A DNA stretch of 64,000 bases, from assembly GCF_030812315.1 (NCBI RefSeq), contig NZ_JAUSSM010000002.1:434001-498000 (forward strand), given 5' to 3'. A program made the translations under genes and the position numbers. The notes under the pieces are model-generated. The model ran no database searches. It was not told where the DNA came from and saw only the letters and a program-made list of their open reading frames with translations. Source of the DNA: Arthrobacter oryzae. GTDB lineage: Bacteria > Actinomycetota > Actinomycetes > Actinomycetales > Micrococcaceae. Shown one piece after another: positions 50,896 through 59,246 of the stretch (position 1 is its first letter; each line of letters opens with the position of its first letter).

Positions 50896-51756
50896 TTAGA
50901 ACACTCGTCGGGGTGCCCCGACTGCGTCACACATCACATCTATGACATCGGCCGTGACGTCGTAGCCGAGGCCGCTGAAAAACCGCACCTGCTCCACCGC
51001 TTGGTACAGCAACATCTCCAGCCCGGGCACCACGGCGCCTCCGCCGTCCTGCCAGACGGAGGCAATCCGGCTCGGCCAGGGATCGTAGGCGACGTCCAGC
51101 AGTACTCCCGGGGTCGCAGCGTGGAGGGCGGCGAGTTCATCCGCCAGGGCATCGGCCCCGTGCGGCGGGAGGGTGGAAATGACGACGTCGGCGGCCGCCA
51201 TTGCAGCGGCCGCGCCGGACAGCGGGAGGACACGGATCGGCAGGCCGACGCCATCGGACGCGGCCCGCGCTTCGGCAGCACGTCCCACGTCGCGCACGAA
51301 AACGTCAGCCGTCGGCGCCCCCAGGTCCTTGAGCGCCGCGATCGCCGCGGCGGAGGTTCCGCCGCCGCCGAGGATCACCGCGGACGGTGCGGACACCACG
51401 CCGGCATGCCGCACCGCGTTGACGATGCCCGCGACGTCGGTGTTGTAGCCGATCCTGCGGACGGACGTCCCTTCGGCTTCGAACGCCACAGTGTTCACGA
51501 CTCCGAGGATGCCGGCCACCCCGCGGACCTCATCAACCTCGGAAACCATGGCTGCCTTCAGCGGCATGGTGACGGACAGTCCCCGCCAGCCGGGCTGGCT
51601 GCGGACCGTCTCCATGAACGCCGGGAGCTCCGGAACGGTCACATCGATGGCGGTGTACTCGATCTCCACGCCCAAACGGGCGTAGGCAGCCCGATGAAGG
51701 GCCGGGGACTTCGAATGGCTGATCGGATGCCCAAGAACGGCAGCCCTGAGGGTCAC
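50896..51756 (-). CDS. aroE: Shikimate dehydrogenase
   Basis: A 286-residue NADP-dependent reductase. Shikimate-binding [14 protein letters not shown] is near residue 14. The catalytic Lys is in MPLKAAMV, and the nucleotide-binding [13 protein letters not shown] near 125. The GTG at 51756 overlaps the mltG stop by four bases (GTGA) and gives the family N-terminus; the frame extends upstream to 51783 without support. Confidence 0.94.
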   Translation of the reverse strand: MTLRAAVLGHPISHSKSPALHRAAYARLGVEIEYTAIDVTVPELPAFMETVRSQPGWRGLSVTMPLKAAMVSEVDEVRGVAGILGVVNTVAFEAEGTSVRRIGYNTDVAGIVNAVRHAGVVSAPSAVILGGGGTSAAAIAALKDLGAPTADVFVRDVGRAAEARAASDGVGLPIRVLPLSGAAAAMAAADVVISTLPPHGADALADELAALHAATPGVLLDVAYDPWPSRIASVWQDGGGAVVPGLEMLLYQAVEQVRFFSGLGYDVTADVIDVMCDAVGAPRRVF

Positions 51757-53465
51757 GTGCAACGTCCCGCGTTTGCGGCGCACCAGGCGTTGTACTGCTC
51801 CACGTACACGTTGTGCTCAGCCAGCGTCTTGGAGAACTTCGTTTCCTTGGTGTCCAGGTTGATGGTCACCCAGTACATGTATTCGTTGGCCTTCGGCTTG
51901 GCAGCCGCGTCGATGGCGTTCTTGCCGGGTGATCCGATGGGTCCCACCGGAAGCCCCTGGTTGGCATAGGTGTTGTAAGGGTTCGACTTGTCGGCCTTCT
52001 GGTCCTCGTCGATGTGGAAGCTCTTGATTCCCAGCCCGTAGGTCACCGTGGCATCGGACTGGATCAGGCCGGCCGTCTCGGTGTTGTTCGGCTTGAGCCG
52101 GTTGTAGATCGCACCGGCGACGTCGCCGTACTCGGCCTGCCCGCCTTCGGCCTGGACGATGCTGGCAACCGTGACGACGTCGTACTGTTTCGCCGGATCG
52201 GTGACTCCCTGCGCCTTGAGCTCGTCAACCGTTGCCGTGACCAGGGTCTGGAGGATCTCCTTGGCCGACGTTCCCAGCGGGAAGCGGTGCTCACCGGGCG
52301 CCAGGTACCCTTCAAGGTTCTTTGCCTTCTCCGGGAGCCCGAACTGGGCCGGGGCGTCGCTGAGCGCCTTGAGTTCAGTGATGGGAATGCCGGATCCCTC
52401 GGATATGGACTGCAGTGACTCGCCGATCCGCAGCCCGGCGCTAAGGGCGAAGTACATCACTTTGCCTTCACCCTTGCCCAGCAGGATGGCGACGGCGTCG
52501 GAGTTCTTCATCTCCTGGCGGAACTGGAACTCCCCCGGCGCAACCGTTCCGCCGGACGCCGTGAGCTCGCGCAGGAACGTGTCCGGGTTGGCAATGACCT
52601 TCTGCTCCGCGAGCTTGGTGGCAACAGACCTGGTGCCTTCGCCGGGCTCAACGGAAACATTCACTTGCCCGGTGCCGGGGCCAGGGTAATCGGCAATGGT
52701 GTCTCCTCCCAGCAGCGGCTTCAGGAACTGGGCTCCCACCACCAGCGCGGTGACGAACACGGCGAGCGTCAGCAGCAGCGCGAGCCAGCGGCGGCGGTGG
52801 CGGACCTTCTTGGACGTTGCCGGGACCACTGCCACCGGGGAGCCTGCGCCCATCAGCGGGTGCCCTGGCTCGTCGAAATGCTGTTCGTGGTGGTCTCCCG
52901 CGGCGTAGACGTCGGCACCATCATAGACATGGTGTGCCTCGTCCTCGTGGTGGTCTGCATAGTGGTGGTGCCCGGGTTCCGCGTGCAGGTCACCCTGTGG
53001 AGCGTAGGCGTGCGGGTCGTAACTTTCGGGTGCTTCGTGGTGCAGCAGTTCGGGGTGCACGGGTGCTTCGTGGTGCAGCAGTTCGGGGTGCACGGGTTCC
53101 TCGTGCCGGAGGAGTTCCTCCTGGTGCACGGGTGCTTCGTGCCGCACCGGTTCCTCGTGGTGCTGGACGGTGGGCGGCGCCTCGGGCATCTCGGGGGCCG
53201 CCTCATGCACCGACGGCGGGGCGGGCGGCACGAGGGGTGCTTCGGGGGGCGCACCGGCGGACCGCGGCCCGGTGTTGTCCATGGGATCGGCGGTTCCGGC
53301 GGGATACTGCGTCGAATGGCCGGTTTCAAATGCCTGCGGTGGGACGACGTCATGGCCTTCGGTCCCGAGGGACTTCTCCCTGGCCCGGATTTCCTTGCGC
53401 GTCAGCTGACGTCCGGAGTCACTGAATTCGTCACCTGAGGACTCGCCGCTGTTGACCGGGCTCAC
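51753..53465 (-). CDS. mltG: Endolytic murein transglycosylase MltG with long repetitive N-terminus
   Basis: A 570-residue protein that cleaves nascent peptidoglycan. About 225 cytoplasmic residues come first, rich in His, Glu and Pro, with 11-residue repeats of the type VHPELLHHEAP (about 125-150). One transmembrane helix follows (WLALLLTLAVFVTALVVGA, near 230). Then the LysM-like segment (GEFQFRQEMKNSDAVAILL) and the YceG catalytic core with VASIVQAEGGQAEYGDVAGA, whose Glu is catalytic, and GLPVGPIGSPG. The start is GTG at 53465, overlapping ruvX by four bases. The His/Glu-rich tail looks variable in length. Confidence 0.94.
   Translation of the reverse strand: MSPVNSGESSGDEFSDSGRQLTRKEIRAREKSLGTEGHDVVPPQAFETGHSTQYPAGTADPMDNTGPRSAGAPPEAPLVPPAPPSVHEAAPEMPEAPPTVQHHEEPVRHEAPVHQEELLRHEEPVHPELLHHEAPVHPELLHHEAPESYDPHAYAPQGDLHAEPGHHHYADHHEDEAHHVYDGADVYAAGDHHEQHFDEPGHPLMGAGSPVAVVPATSKKVRHRRRWLALLLTLAVFVTALVVGAQFLKPLLGGDTIADYPGPGTGQVNVSVEPGEGTRSVATKLAEQKVIANPDTFLRELTASGGTVAPGEFQFRQEMKNSDAVAILLGKGEGKVMYFALSAGLRIGESLQSISEGSGIPITELKALSDAPAQFGLPEKAKNLEGYLAPGEHRFPLGTSAKEILQTLVTATVDELKAQGVTDPAKQYDVVTVASIVQAEGGQAEYGDVAGAIYNRLKPNNTETAGLIQSDATVTYGLGIKSFHIDEDQKADKSNPYNTYANQGLPVGPIGSPGKNAIDAAAKPKANEYMYWVTINLDTKETKFSKTLAEHNVYVEQYNAWCAANAGRCT
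53028..53093. repeat. Two perfect 33-bp tandem repeats inside mltG
   Basis: Copies at 53028-53060 and 53061-53093 are identical and encode VHPELLHHEAP-type units in the cytoplasmic tail of MltG. Diverged copies continue to about 53160. The unit length keeps the frame. Confidence 0.9.
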
Positions 53466-54061
53466 TGTAGCCTTCCATCGTCTGAAGATTGCACGTTGGT
53501 TCCGGAGACTGCCTGCTCAGCGTCGTCCGCTGCGGCGTCCCCGGAAAGCCCCGGCTGCGAAACCGCGAATACGCGGCTTCCAACATCCGTTCCCCTGGCT
53601 TTTTGCATATCGATTGCGTGCTGCAGAATTCCCGCTGCGGCAACCTGATCCACTACCTTACGGTGATTCCGGCTGCTCATGCCAGCTTCGTGCAGGTTGC
53701 GGTGCGCTGTCACGGAGCTTAAGCGTTCGTCAATCAGCTGCACCGGAATGGCCGACCCACGGCTCTCCAGCGCCGCCACCAGCAGTTGGGCGTAGTCCGT
53801 CGCCATGCGGGCCGAAGCGTGCTCTTCGCCTTTGAGCGTGCGCGGCAGGCCAACGAAGATCTGGACGGCGCCAAGCTCGGCGGCCAAGGCCGCCAGCACA
53901 CGGACATCCGTGTTCTTCTTGGCGTTCCGCTCCAGCGTTTTCAAGGGTGTGGCCAGGATACCGTCGCGGTCACAGACAGCGACGCCCACGCGGACGGTGC
54001 CCACGTCCACCCCCAGTTTGATGCCCTGGGGGTAGACGCCGGGTGCAGCAGATTGATTCAC
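53462..54061 (-). CDS. ruvX: Putative pre-16S rRNA nuclease / Holliday junction resolvase YqgF
   Basis: A 199-residue RNase H-fold protein. The first catalytic Asp is in KLGVDVGTVRVGVAVCD, and later acidic residues are in FVGLPRTLKGEE and IDERLSSVTAHRNL. YqgF homologues process pre-16S rRNA ends; Holliday junction cleavage has also been proposed. I used the GTG at 54061, eight bases after the alaS stop. A Ser/Asp-rich tail of about 40 residues is at the C-terminus. Confidence 0.93.
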   Translation of the reverse strand: MNQSAAPGVYPQGIKLGVDVGTVRVGVAVCDRDGILATPLKTLERNAKKNTDVRVLAALAAELGAVQIFVGLPRTLKGEEHASARMATDYAQLLVAALESRGSAIPVQLIDERLSSVTAHRNLHEAGMSSRNHRKVVDQVAAAGILQHAIDMQKARGTDVGSRVFAVSQPGLSGDAAADDAEQAVSGTNVQSSDDGRLQ

Positions 54062-54068
54062 AGTTCGG

Positions 54069-56747
54069 TTATCGCCTCGTAATGGCGTCCACGACGGCGG
54101 TAAGCGCCGCCGGTACCTTCGTCGCATCGGTGCCGCCGCCCTGGGCGACGTCGTCCTTGCCGCCGCCGCCGCCGCCGAGGATCCCGGCCGCAAGGCGGAC
54201 GAGGGCGCCGGCTTTGACCCCCGCTGTGCGGGCTGCCTCGTTGGTGGCCACCAGGATCACGGGGCGGTCGTTGCTCACACCGGCGACCGCGACGGCGGCC
54301 GCCTCGGACCCGAGCCGGCTGCGCAGGTCGAGGGCAAGCCCGCGGAGGTCGTCGGCGCCGCTGACCTGTCCGGCGTCGTGCGCAATGACCTTGACCCCGG
54401 CGGCATCCTTGGCCGTACCAACCAGCTGCGCAGCGGCTGCAGCCAGCTGCTCCTTGCGCAGGCGCTCCAGTTCCTTTTCAACTGTCTTGAGTTTTGTAAG
54501 AGTGGTGGCGATGCGGTCTGCAAGCAGGCCGGACGGCACCTTCAGCATTTCGGTGAGCTCCGTGACCAGTGCACGCTCGGCGGCGAGGTGCCGGAAAGCC
54601 TCCATGCCGACGAAAGCCTCCACGCGGCGGTTTCCGGAACCTACCGACTGGTCGCCAAGCAGGGACAGGCTGCCGATGAGCGAGGTGTTGGCCACATGCG
54701 TACCGCCGCAAAGCTCACGGGACCATGCGCCGTCGATCTCCACGACCCGGACTTCATTGCCGTAGTTCTCGCCGAAGAGCGCCATGGCACCGAGCGCCTT
54801 GGCCTCGGCAAGTGCCATGACCTTGGTCTCCACCTGGAAGTTGTTCCGGATGGCGAGGTTGGAGACTTCCTCGATCTCCGAGCGCGTTGCGGCGCTGAGG
54901 CCCTCGCCCCAGGCGAAGTCGAAGCGCAGGTAGCCTGCCTTGTTGTACGAGCCGCGCTGCAGGGCCTCCGGGCCGAGGATCTGGTGCAGGGCTGCGTGGA
55001 CAATGTGCGTCCCGGTGTGGGCCTGCTCTGCAGAGTGGCGCCGCTCGCGGTCCACAGCGGCCTGCACCAGGGAGTCAGCACCGATTTCGCCCTCGCGGAC
55101 AATCGCCTTGTGCACGCTCAGGCCCTTGACGGGCCGCTGGACGTCCAGGACCTCGACGACGAATCCGTCGCCCGTGATGAGCCCGGTGTCGGCTGCCTGG
55201 CCGCCGGCCTCGGCATAGAACGGGGTCTCAGCCAGCACGAGCTCGATCTCCTCGCCAGTGGAGGCCTGGGAAACCTTACGGCCGCCGGCAAGGATGCCGC
55301 GGACCTTGGATTCGCCGGCAAGCTCCGTGTAGCCGGTGAAGACGGTCTCGCCTTCGGCCAGCAGCTCCTGGAAGGCGCTGAGGTCCGCGTGCGATCCCTT
55401 CTTGCCCTTGGCGTCGGCCTGGGCGCGCTGGCGCTGCTCCAGCATGAGCTTCCGGAATTCGGGCTCGTCCACCTTGAGGCCTGCTTCTTCCGCCATTTCC
55501 AGCGTCAGGTCGATCGGGAAACCGTAGGTGTCATGCAGGGCAAAAGCGTCGGCGCCGGACAGCGGCTGGCCGGCGGCCTTGGAATCCTTGACGGCGTCCT
55601 CGAGCCGGGCGGTGCCGGACGCGATGGTGCGCAGGAAGGCTTTCTCCTCGGCGTAGGCGATGCGGCTGATCCGGTCGAAGTCGGTTTCGACCACCGGGTA
55701 GACACCCTTCATCGCGTCGCGGGATGCCGGCAGGAGGTCGGGCAGGCAGGCCTTTTCGACGCCGAGGAGGCGCATGGAGCGCACGGCGCGGCGGATCAGG
55801 CGGCGCAGCACGTAGCCGCGGCCTTCGTTGGACGGGGTCACGCCGTCGGCGATCAGCATCAGGGCGGAGCGGATGTGGTCGGCCACGACGCGCATCCGGA
55901 CGTCGTCCGTGTGGTGCGGATCGTCGGCGGACTCCGCGGAGGTGTACTCGCGGCCGGACAGTGCCGCGGCCTTGTCGATCACGGGGCGGACCTGGTCGGT
56001 CTCGTACATGTTCTCGACGTCCTGCAGGATCATCGCGAGGCGTTCCATGCCGAGGCCGGTGTCGATGTTCTTCTTCGGCAGTTCGCCGGTGATGTCGAAG
56101 TCCACCTTGGAGCGGACGTTATCGATCTGGTACTGCATGAACACGAGGTTCCAGATTTCGACGTAGCGGTTCTCGTCGGCGATGGGACCGCCCTCGACAC
56201 CGTACGACGGGCCGCGGTCGTAGTAGATCTCGGAGCAGGGACCGGCCGGACCGGGCTGGCCGGTGGACCAGTAGTTGTCCGCCTTGCCCATCCGCTGGAT
56301 CCGTTCGGCCGGCATGCCCGTGTTCTTGAGCCAGAGCTGCTCGGCCTCGTCGTCCTCTTCATAGACGGTGACCCAGAGCTTCTCGGGCGGCAGGCCGTAG
56401 CCGCCGTCGTCAACGCCGGTGGTGAGCAGTTCCCAGGCGAACTTGATGGCGTCTTCCTTGAAGTAGTCGCCGAAGGAGAAGTTGCCGCACATCTGGAAGA
56501 AGGTGCCGTGCCGTGCCGTCTTGCCGACTTCCTCGATGTCGCCGGTGCGGATGCACTTCTGCACGCTCGTGGCCCGGTTGTACGGCGCCTCTTCGCGGGC
56601 CGTCAGGTACGGAATGAACGGCACCATGCCGGCCACCGTGAACAGCAGGGAGGGGTCGCTGGACACCAGGGAGGCGGAGGGCACCGCCGTGTGTCCCTTG
56701 CTGACAAAAAAGTCGATCCAGCGCTTGGTGATCTCCTGCGACTTCAT
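54069..56747 (-). CDS. alaS: Alanyl-tRNA synthetase
   Basis: An 892-residue class II enzyme. The catalytic core opens with MKSQEITKRWIDFFVSKGHTAVPSASLV-type sequence and has TARHGTFFQMCGNFSFGDYF and GLGMERLAMILQ. The editing domain carries the zinc ligands HTGTHIVHAAL and CGGTHVANTS. The C-Ala domain is the Gly/Ala-rich end (GILGGGGGGKDDVAQGGG). The ATG at 56747 gives the standard N-terminus; the frame is open to 56819 without support. Confidence 0.97.
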   Translation of the reverse strand: MKSQEITKRWIDFFVSKGHTAVPSASLVSSDPSLLFTVAGMVPFIPYLTAREEAPYNRATSVQKCIRTGDIEEVGKTARHGTFFQMCGNFSFGDYFKEDAIKFAWELLTTGVDDGGYGLPPEKLWVTVYEEDDEAEQLWLKNTGMPAERIQRMGKADNYWSTGQPGPAGPCSEIYYDRGPSYGVEGGPIADENRYVEIWNLVFMQYQIDNVRSKVDFDITGELPKKNIDTGLGMERLAMILQDVENMYETDQVRPVIDKAAALSGREYTSAESADDPHHTDDVRMRVVADHIRSALMLIADGVTPSNEGRGYVLRRLIRRAVRSMRLLGVEKACLPDLLPASRDAMKGVYPVVETDFDRISRIAYAEEKAFLRTIASGTARLEDAVKDSKAAGQPLSGADAFALHDTYGFPIDLTLEMAEEAGLKVDEPEFRKLMLEQRQRAQADAKGKKGSHADLSAFQELLAEGETVFTGYTELAGESKVRGILAGGRKVSQASTGEEIELVLAETPFYAEAGGQAADTGLITGDGFVVEVLDVQRPVKGLSVHKAIVREGEIGADSLVQAAVDRERRHSAEQAHTGTHIVHAALHQILGPEALQRGSYNKAGYLRFDFAWGEGLSAATRSEIEEVSNLAIRNNFQVETKVMALAEAKALGAMALFGENYGNEVRVVEIDGAWSRELCGGTHVANTSLIGSLSLLGDQSVGSGNRRVEAFVGMEAFRHLAAERALVTELTEMLKVPSGLLADRIATTLTKLKTVEKELERLRKEQLAAAAAQLVGTAKDAAGVKVIAHDAGQVSGADDLRGLALDLRSRLGSEAAAVAVAGVSNDRPVILVATNEAARTAGVKAGALVRLAAGILGGGGGGKDDVAQGGGTDATKVPAALTAVVDAITRR

Positions 56748-56955
56748 AACCTGGTTACTTACCCTTCTTGGTGTACTGCGTGTAGTTCTGATGCGTATGG
56801 GTCCGATGCGTGAGGTCACGCCATTCGACGCGTGGCGGCCCGGGCATCTGCGGTGGCATCTGCCGGGGCTGCCGGTTTAATTCTCCCCCACGCCGGGCGG
56901 TGCGATATCCGCCGGGGCATCGGGCCGCCCGGCGGGCTGTTCCTGGTGGCGGGCG

Positions 56956-57186
56956 CTAGCGCCGTGCCACGTCCTGGCTGTCGATGCCCAGTGCTGTCCG
57001 CAGTTCTGTTTCGCGTTCCTGCATCCCGTCGCGGATTGCGTCTGCGAAGTCGTAGATGCCGTCGGCGAGGCGGCCCACCGCCCGGTTGAGGCCTTCGGGC
57101 CCAAGGGTGGACTGCGCCTCGGTGATTTTGCGGAACGCGATGACACCGATGGCGACGCCGATTCCCATCCAGAGAATTCTTTTCAT
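56956..57186 (-). CDS. DUF6167 family small membrane protein
   Basis: A 76-residue protein. One N-terminal membrane segment (KRILWMGIGVAIGVIAF) is followed by an amphipathic, charged region containing GPEGLNRAVGRLADGIYDFAD and DAIRDGMQERETELR. It corresponds to DUF6167, an actinobacterial family of unknown function kept between a DUF948 gene and alaS. It follows the DUF948 gene by 19 bases. Confidence 0.8.
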   Translation of the reverse strand: MKRILWMGIGVAIGVIAFRKITEAQSTLGPEGLNRAVGRLADGIYDFADAIRDGMQERETELRTALGIDSQDVARR

Positions 57187-57205
57187 TGAGTGATCTCCGT
57201 CTGGA

Positions 57206-57580
57206 TTAGCGGCTGCGGCGGCCGGTGGCGGGTTTCTTGCGGGCTGACAGGGCGGAGCGAACGCCGTAGCTGAAGGCTGCCACCTTGATCAGCGGGGACC
57301 CCACCGTTGCGGCCACGAGGGACGAGAGCGCGGAAATATTGGCGGAGGCGTCCGAGACGTTGGACGAGATGCCGTCAACCTTTTTAAGCTGCTGGTTGGT
57401 GGTGGAAACCGTTGCGGTGACTTCGTCCATGAGCGGTGTGGCGCCGTCGCTGATAGCACGGATGGACGTCCGGACTTCGTCAAAAACCCGTCCGAGCTTC
57501 AGGATGGGCACGGCGAGAAGCAGCACGAGGAGCGCAAACACCCCTGCCGCGATCAGGCCGGCAATATCGCCACCAGACAT
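57206..57580 (-). CDS. DUF948 family membrane protein
   Basis: A 124-residue protein. One N-terminal transmembrane helix (GDIAGLIAAGVFALLVLLLA) is followed by a coiled-coil-like region rich in Val, Ser, Thr and Asn (FDEVRTSIRAISDGATPLMD, TNQQLKKVDGISSNVSDA). It ends in a basic tail (SARKKPATGRRSR). It is a typical DUF948 protein, of unknown function, possibly a membrane-envelope scaffold. Located upstream of DUF6167 and downstream of rpsD. Confidence 0.85.
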   Translation of the reverse strand: MSGGDIAGLIAAGVFALLVLLLAVPILKLGRVFDEVRTSIRAISDGATPLMDEVTATVSTTNQQLKKVDGISSNVSDASANISALSSLVAATVGSPLIKVAAFSYGVRSALSARKKPATGRRSR

Positions 57581-57674
57581 AGACGTTCATCTCCTTGTGA
57601 TTCCGTGGACTGCTGCGGGTTCCGCAGCGGCATGATTGCCGCTATTGCGGAACTCCCCCCAGTACCTTACATAC

Positions 57675-57708
57675 AAAGAAGCCCGCGGCGCTTGCCACGG
57701 GCTTCTTT
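57675..57708 (-). terminator. Hairpin terminator after rpsD
   Basis: Arms AAAGAAGCCCG (57675-57685) and CGGGCTTCTTT (57698-57708) pair perfectly around a 12-base loop, 18 bases after the rpsD stop. It is a strong intrinsic terminator with an A/T-rich outer stem. Confidence 0.9.
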
Positions 57709-57725
57709 GGATACGCTGCTGCTAT

Positions 57726-58352
57726 TTAGCGTGCGTAGAATTCGACGACGAGCTGCTCTTCGCAGGTTACGGGAACCTCGGAGCGCTTCGGGCGACGAAC
57801 CAGGCGTGCCTGCAGGGCGTCAAGCTTGACGTCCAGGTAGGCGGGAACCTGGGGCAGGACGTCGCGGTGTGCGCCGGCCGCTGCAACCTGGAACGGAGGC
57901 ATGGTTTCGCTGCGGCTGTGAACGTGGACCAGCTGGCCCTCGCCGACGCGGAAGGACGGGCGGTCAACGCGGATGCCGTCAACCAGGATGTGGCGGTGCA
58001 CAACCAGCTGGCGGGCCTGGGCGATGGTGCGGGCGAAGCCGGCACGCAGCACGAGGGCGTCGAGACGCATTTCGAGCAGTTCGATCAGGTTTTCACCGGT
58101 CAGGCCCTTGGTGCGGCGTGCTTCTTCGAAGGCACGGGTCATCTGGGCTTCGCGGATGCCGTACTGGGCGCGCAGACGCTGCTTTTCGCGCAGACGTACG
58201 GCGTAGTCGGAGTCCTGCTTCTTGCGGGCACGGCCATGCTCACCGGGGCCGTACGGGCGGCGCTCCATGTACTTGGCGGCCTTGGGGGTCAGAGCAATGC
58301 CGAGTGCACGCGAAAGGCGTGCGGTACGGCGAGCACGAGTGTTGTTAGCCAC
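57726..58352 (-). CDS. rpsD: 30S ribosomal protein S4
   Basis: A 208-residue primary rRNA-binding protein. It starts VANNTRARRTARLSRALGI and has the S4 RNA-binding domain at about 95-155 (MRLDALVLRAGFARTIAQARQLVVHRHILVDG). The N-terminal zinc-binding cysteines found in some S4 proteins are absent, as in the zinc-independent form. The start is GTG at 58352, with GGAAGGA upstream. It is monocistronic here, away from the S10/alpha operon, as in many actinobacteria. Confidence 0.97.
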   Translation of the reverse strand: MANNTRARRTARLSRALGIALTPKAAKYMERRPYGPGEHGRARKKQDSDYAVRLREKQRLRAQYGIREAQMTRAFEEARRTKGLTGENLIELLEMRLDALVLRAGFARTIAQARQLVVHRHILVDGIRVDRPSFRVGEGQLVHVHSRSETMPPFQVAAAGAHRDVLPQVPAYLDVKLDALQARLVRRPKRSEVPVTCEEQLVVEFYAR

Positions 58353-58623
58353 TTGTGTCCTTCCAATATCTGCGGTGTGTCAGTGTTACTGGCCTCCACG
58401 ATGGAGAGCATCGGCCAACCGCTGCCTTTTGCTACTGGGCACAGGGCATAACCACACCGCAGCATGAAATGCTGGAAATCAGTGGATTGTGCGTCCGCGC
58501 CTTGCCAGACAACGAACTATCCTACCACGATGCGGCCTGCCGCCCTGATCCGGCGATGCCAGGTGAGGGCGCAACACGGGCTGAAACGCAATCGGGTGTC
58601 AGCGCTGCCAGATCCCGGCGCGG

Positions 58624-59022
58624 TTACATCCGGGCGTGGACACCGTGGCTGGACGGCCGGCCGAAGGAGGCTGCGCCTAGGAACTCAACGGCGACGAACG
58701 GCTCGGATCCCAGCACCCACTCGTCGTGGCCGGGCGGAAGCGTGTAAGTGTCGTTGGCGTGGATGGTGGAACGCACGCCGTCGGCGGTTTCCACTTCCAG
58801 GACGCCGGAGACACAGAAGCCGAGATGGCTGTGCTGGCAGAAGTCCGTCTTCTCGAAGGGCTTGCTGCTCTCCGACCACCGCCAGCCCGGATTGAGGATC
58901 AGGCGGGCCACCGAGTAATCGTTAACGGTGACAAGGTCGAATTCCGCCTTGTCGGGGCAACGCTTCTTGTCCGGAATGTCAAAGGATTTCACGGACAGTG
59001 CTGTGACGAAATTTACGGACAT
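58624..59022 (-). CDS. Cupin domain protein
   Basis: A 132-residue single cupin. The first cupin motif is [15 protein letters not shown] and the second is DTYTLPPGHDEWVLG, giving His residues for one metal site. The Cys-containing KKRCPDK near residue 20 is notable. Ligand and role are unknown. A promoter flanked by an inverted repeat (59185-59220) and a 5' leader of about 155 bases lie upstream, so it is likely regulated. Confidence 0.88.
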   Translation of the reverse strand: MSVNFVTALSVKSFDIPDKKRCPDKAEFDLVTVNDYSVARLILNPGWRWSESSKPFEKTDFCQHSHLGFCVSGVLEVETADGVRSTIHANDTYTLPPGHDEWVLGSEPFVAVEFLGAASFGRPSSHGVHARM

Positions 59023-59184
59023 AGGACACTACCTGGGAACTGGGAAGAGGGCGCATGGGGGTGGTGCCGGGCTTGTGTTGTGCCAGCCCCGACCTGGGGC
59101 CTGAGTGTGCGAACAACCGGCATTTTTGCTGATGTCCCCCCTCAAGGCACGCACGTTCAACAGATCCGTGCTGACGTAATTCAA

Positions 59185-59220
59185 CGTTAGCCCTCCGCCG
59201 CCGGAAGTCAACGGCTAACG
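59185..59220 (-). promoter_or_regulatory. Candidate promoter and operator of the cupin gene
   Basis: TTGACT (59211-59206), 16 bases, TAACGT (59189-59184) makes a good sigma-70-type promoter pointing to the cupin gene. An 8-base inverted repeat, CGTTAGCC and GGCTAACG (59220-59213 and 59192-59185), brackets it so that one arm overlaps the -10. The repeat could instead form a hairpin after rarA, which ends at 59247. Confidence 0.5.
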
Positions 59221-59246
59221 CCTCGGACCGTCTGGGACGGGACCGG

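Noticed and set aside
53028..53160. Possible CRISPR-like array
   Set aside because: The repeats are contiguous, without spacers, in frame and inside mltG; they are coding tandem repeats.
54378..56813. Plus-strand frame of 811 codons opposite alaS
   Set aside because: Antisense shadow; alaS has all synthetase motifs on the minus strand.
59029..59211. 60-codon gene upstream of the cupin gene
   Set aside because: It starts ahead of the predicted transcript start and shows no convincing ribosome-binding site. A shorter upstream peptide is kept only as a possibility in the findings.
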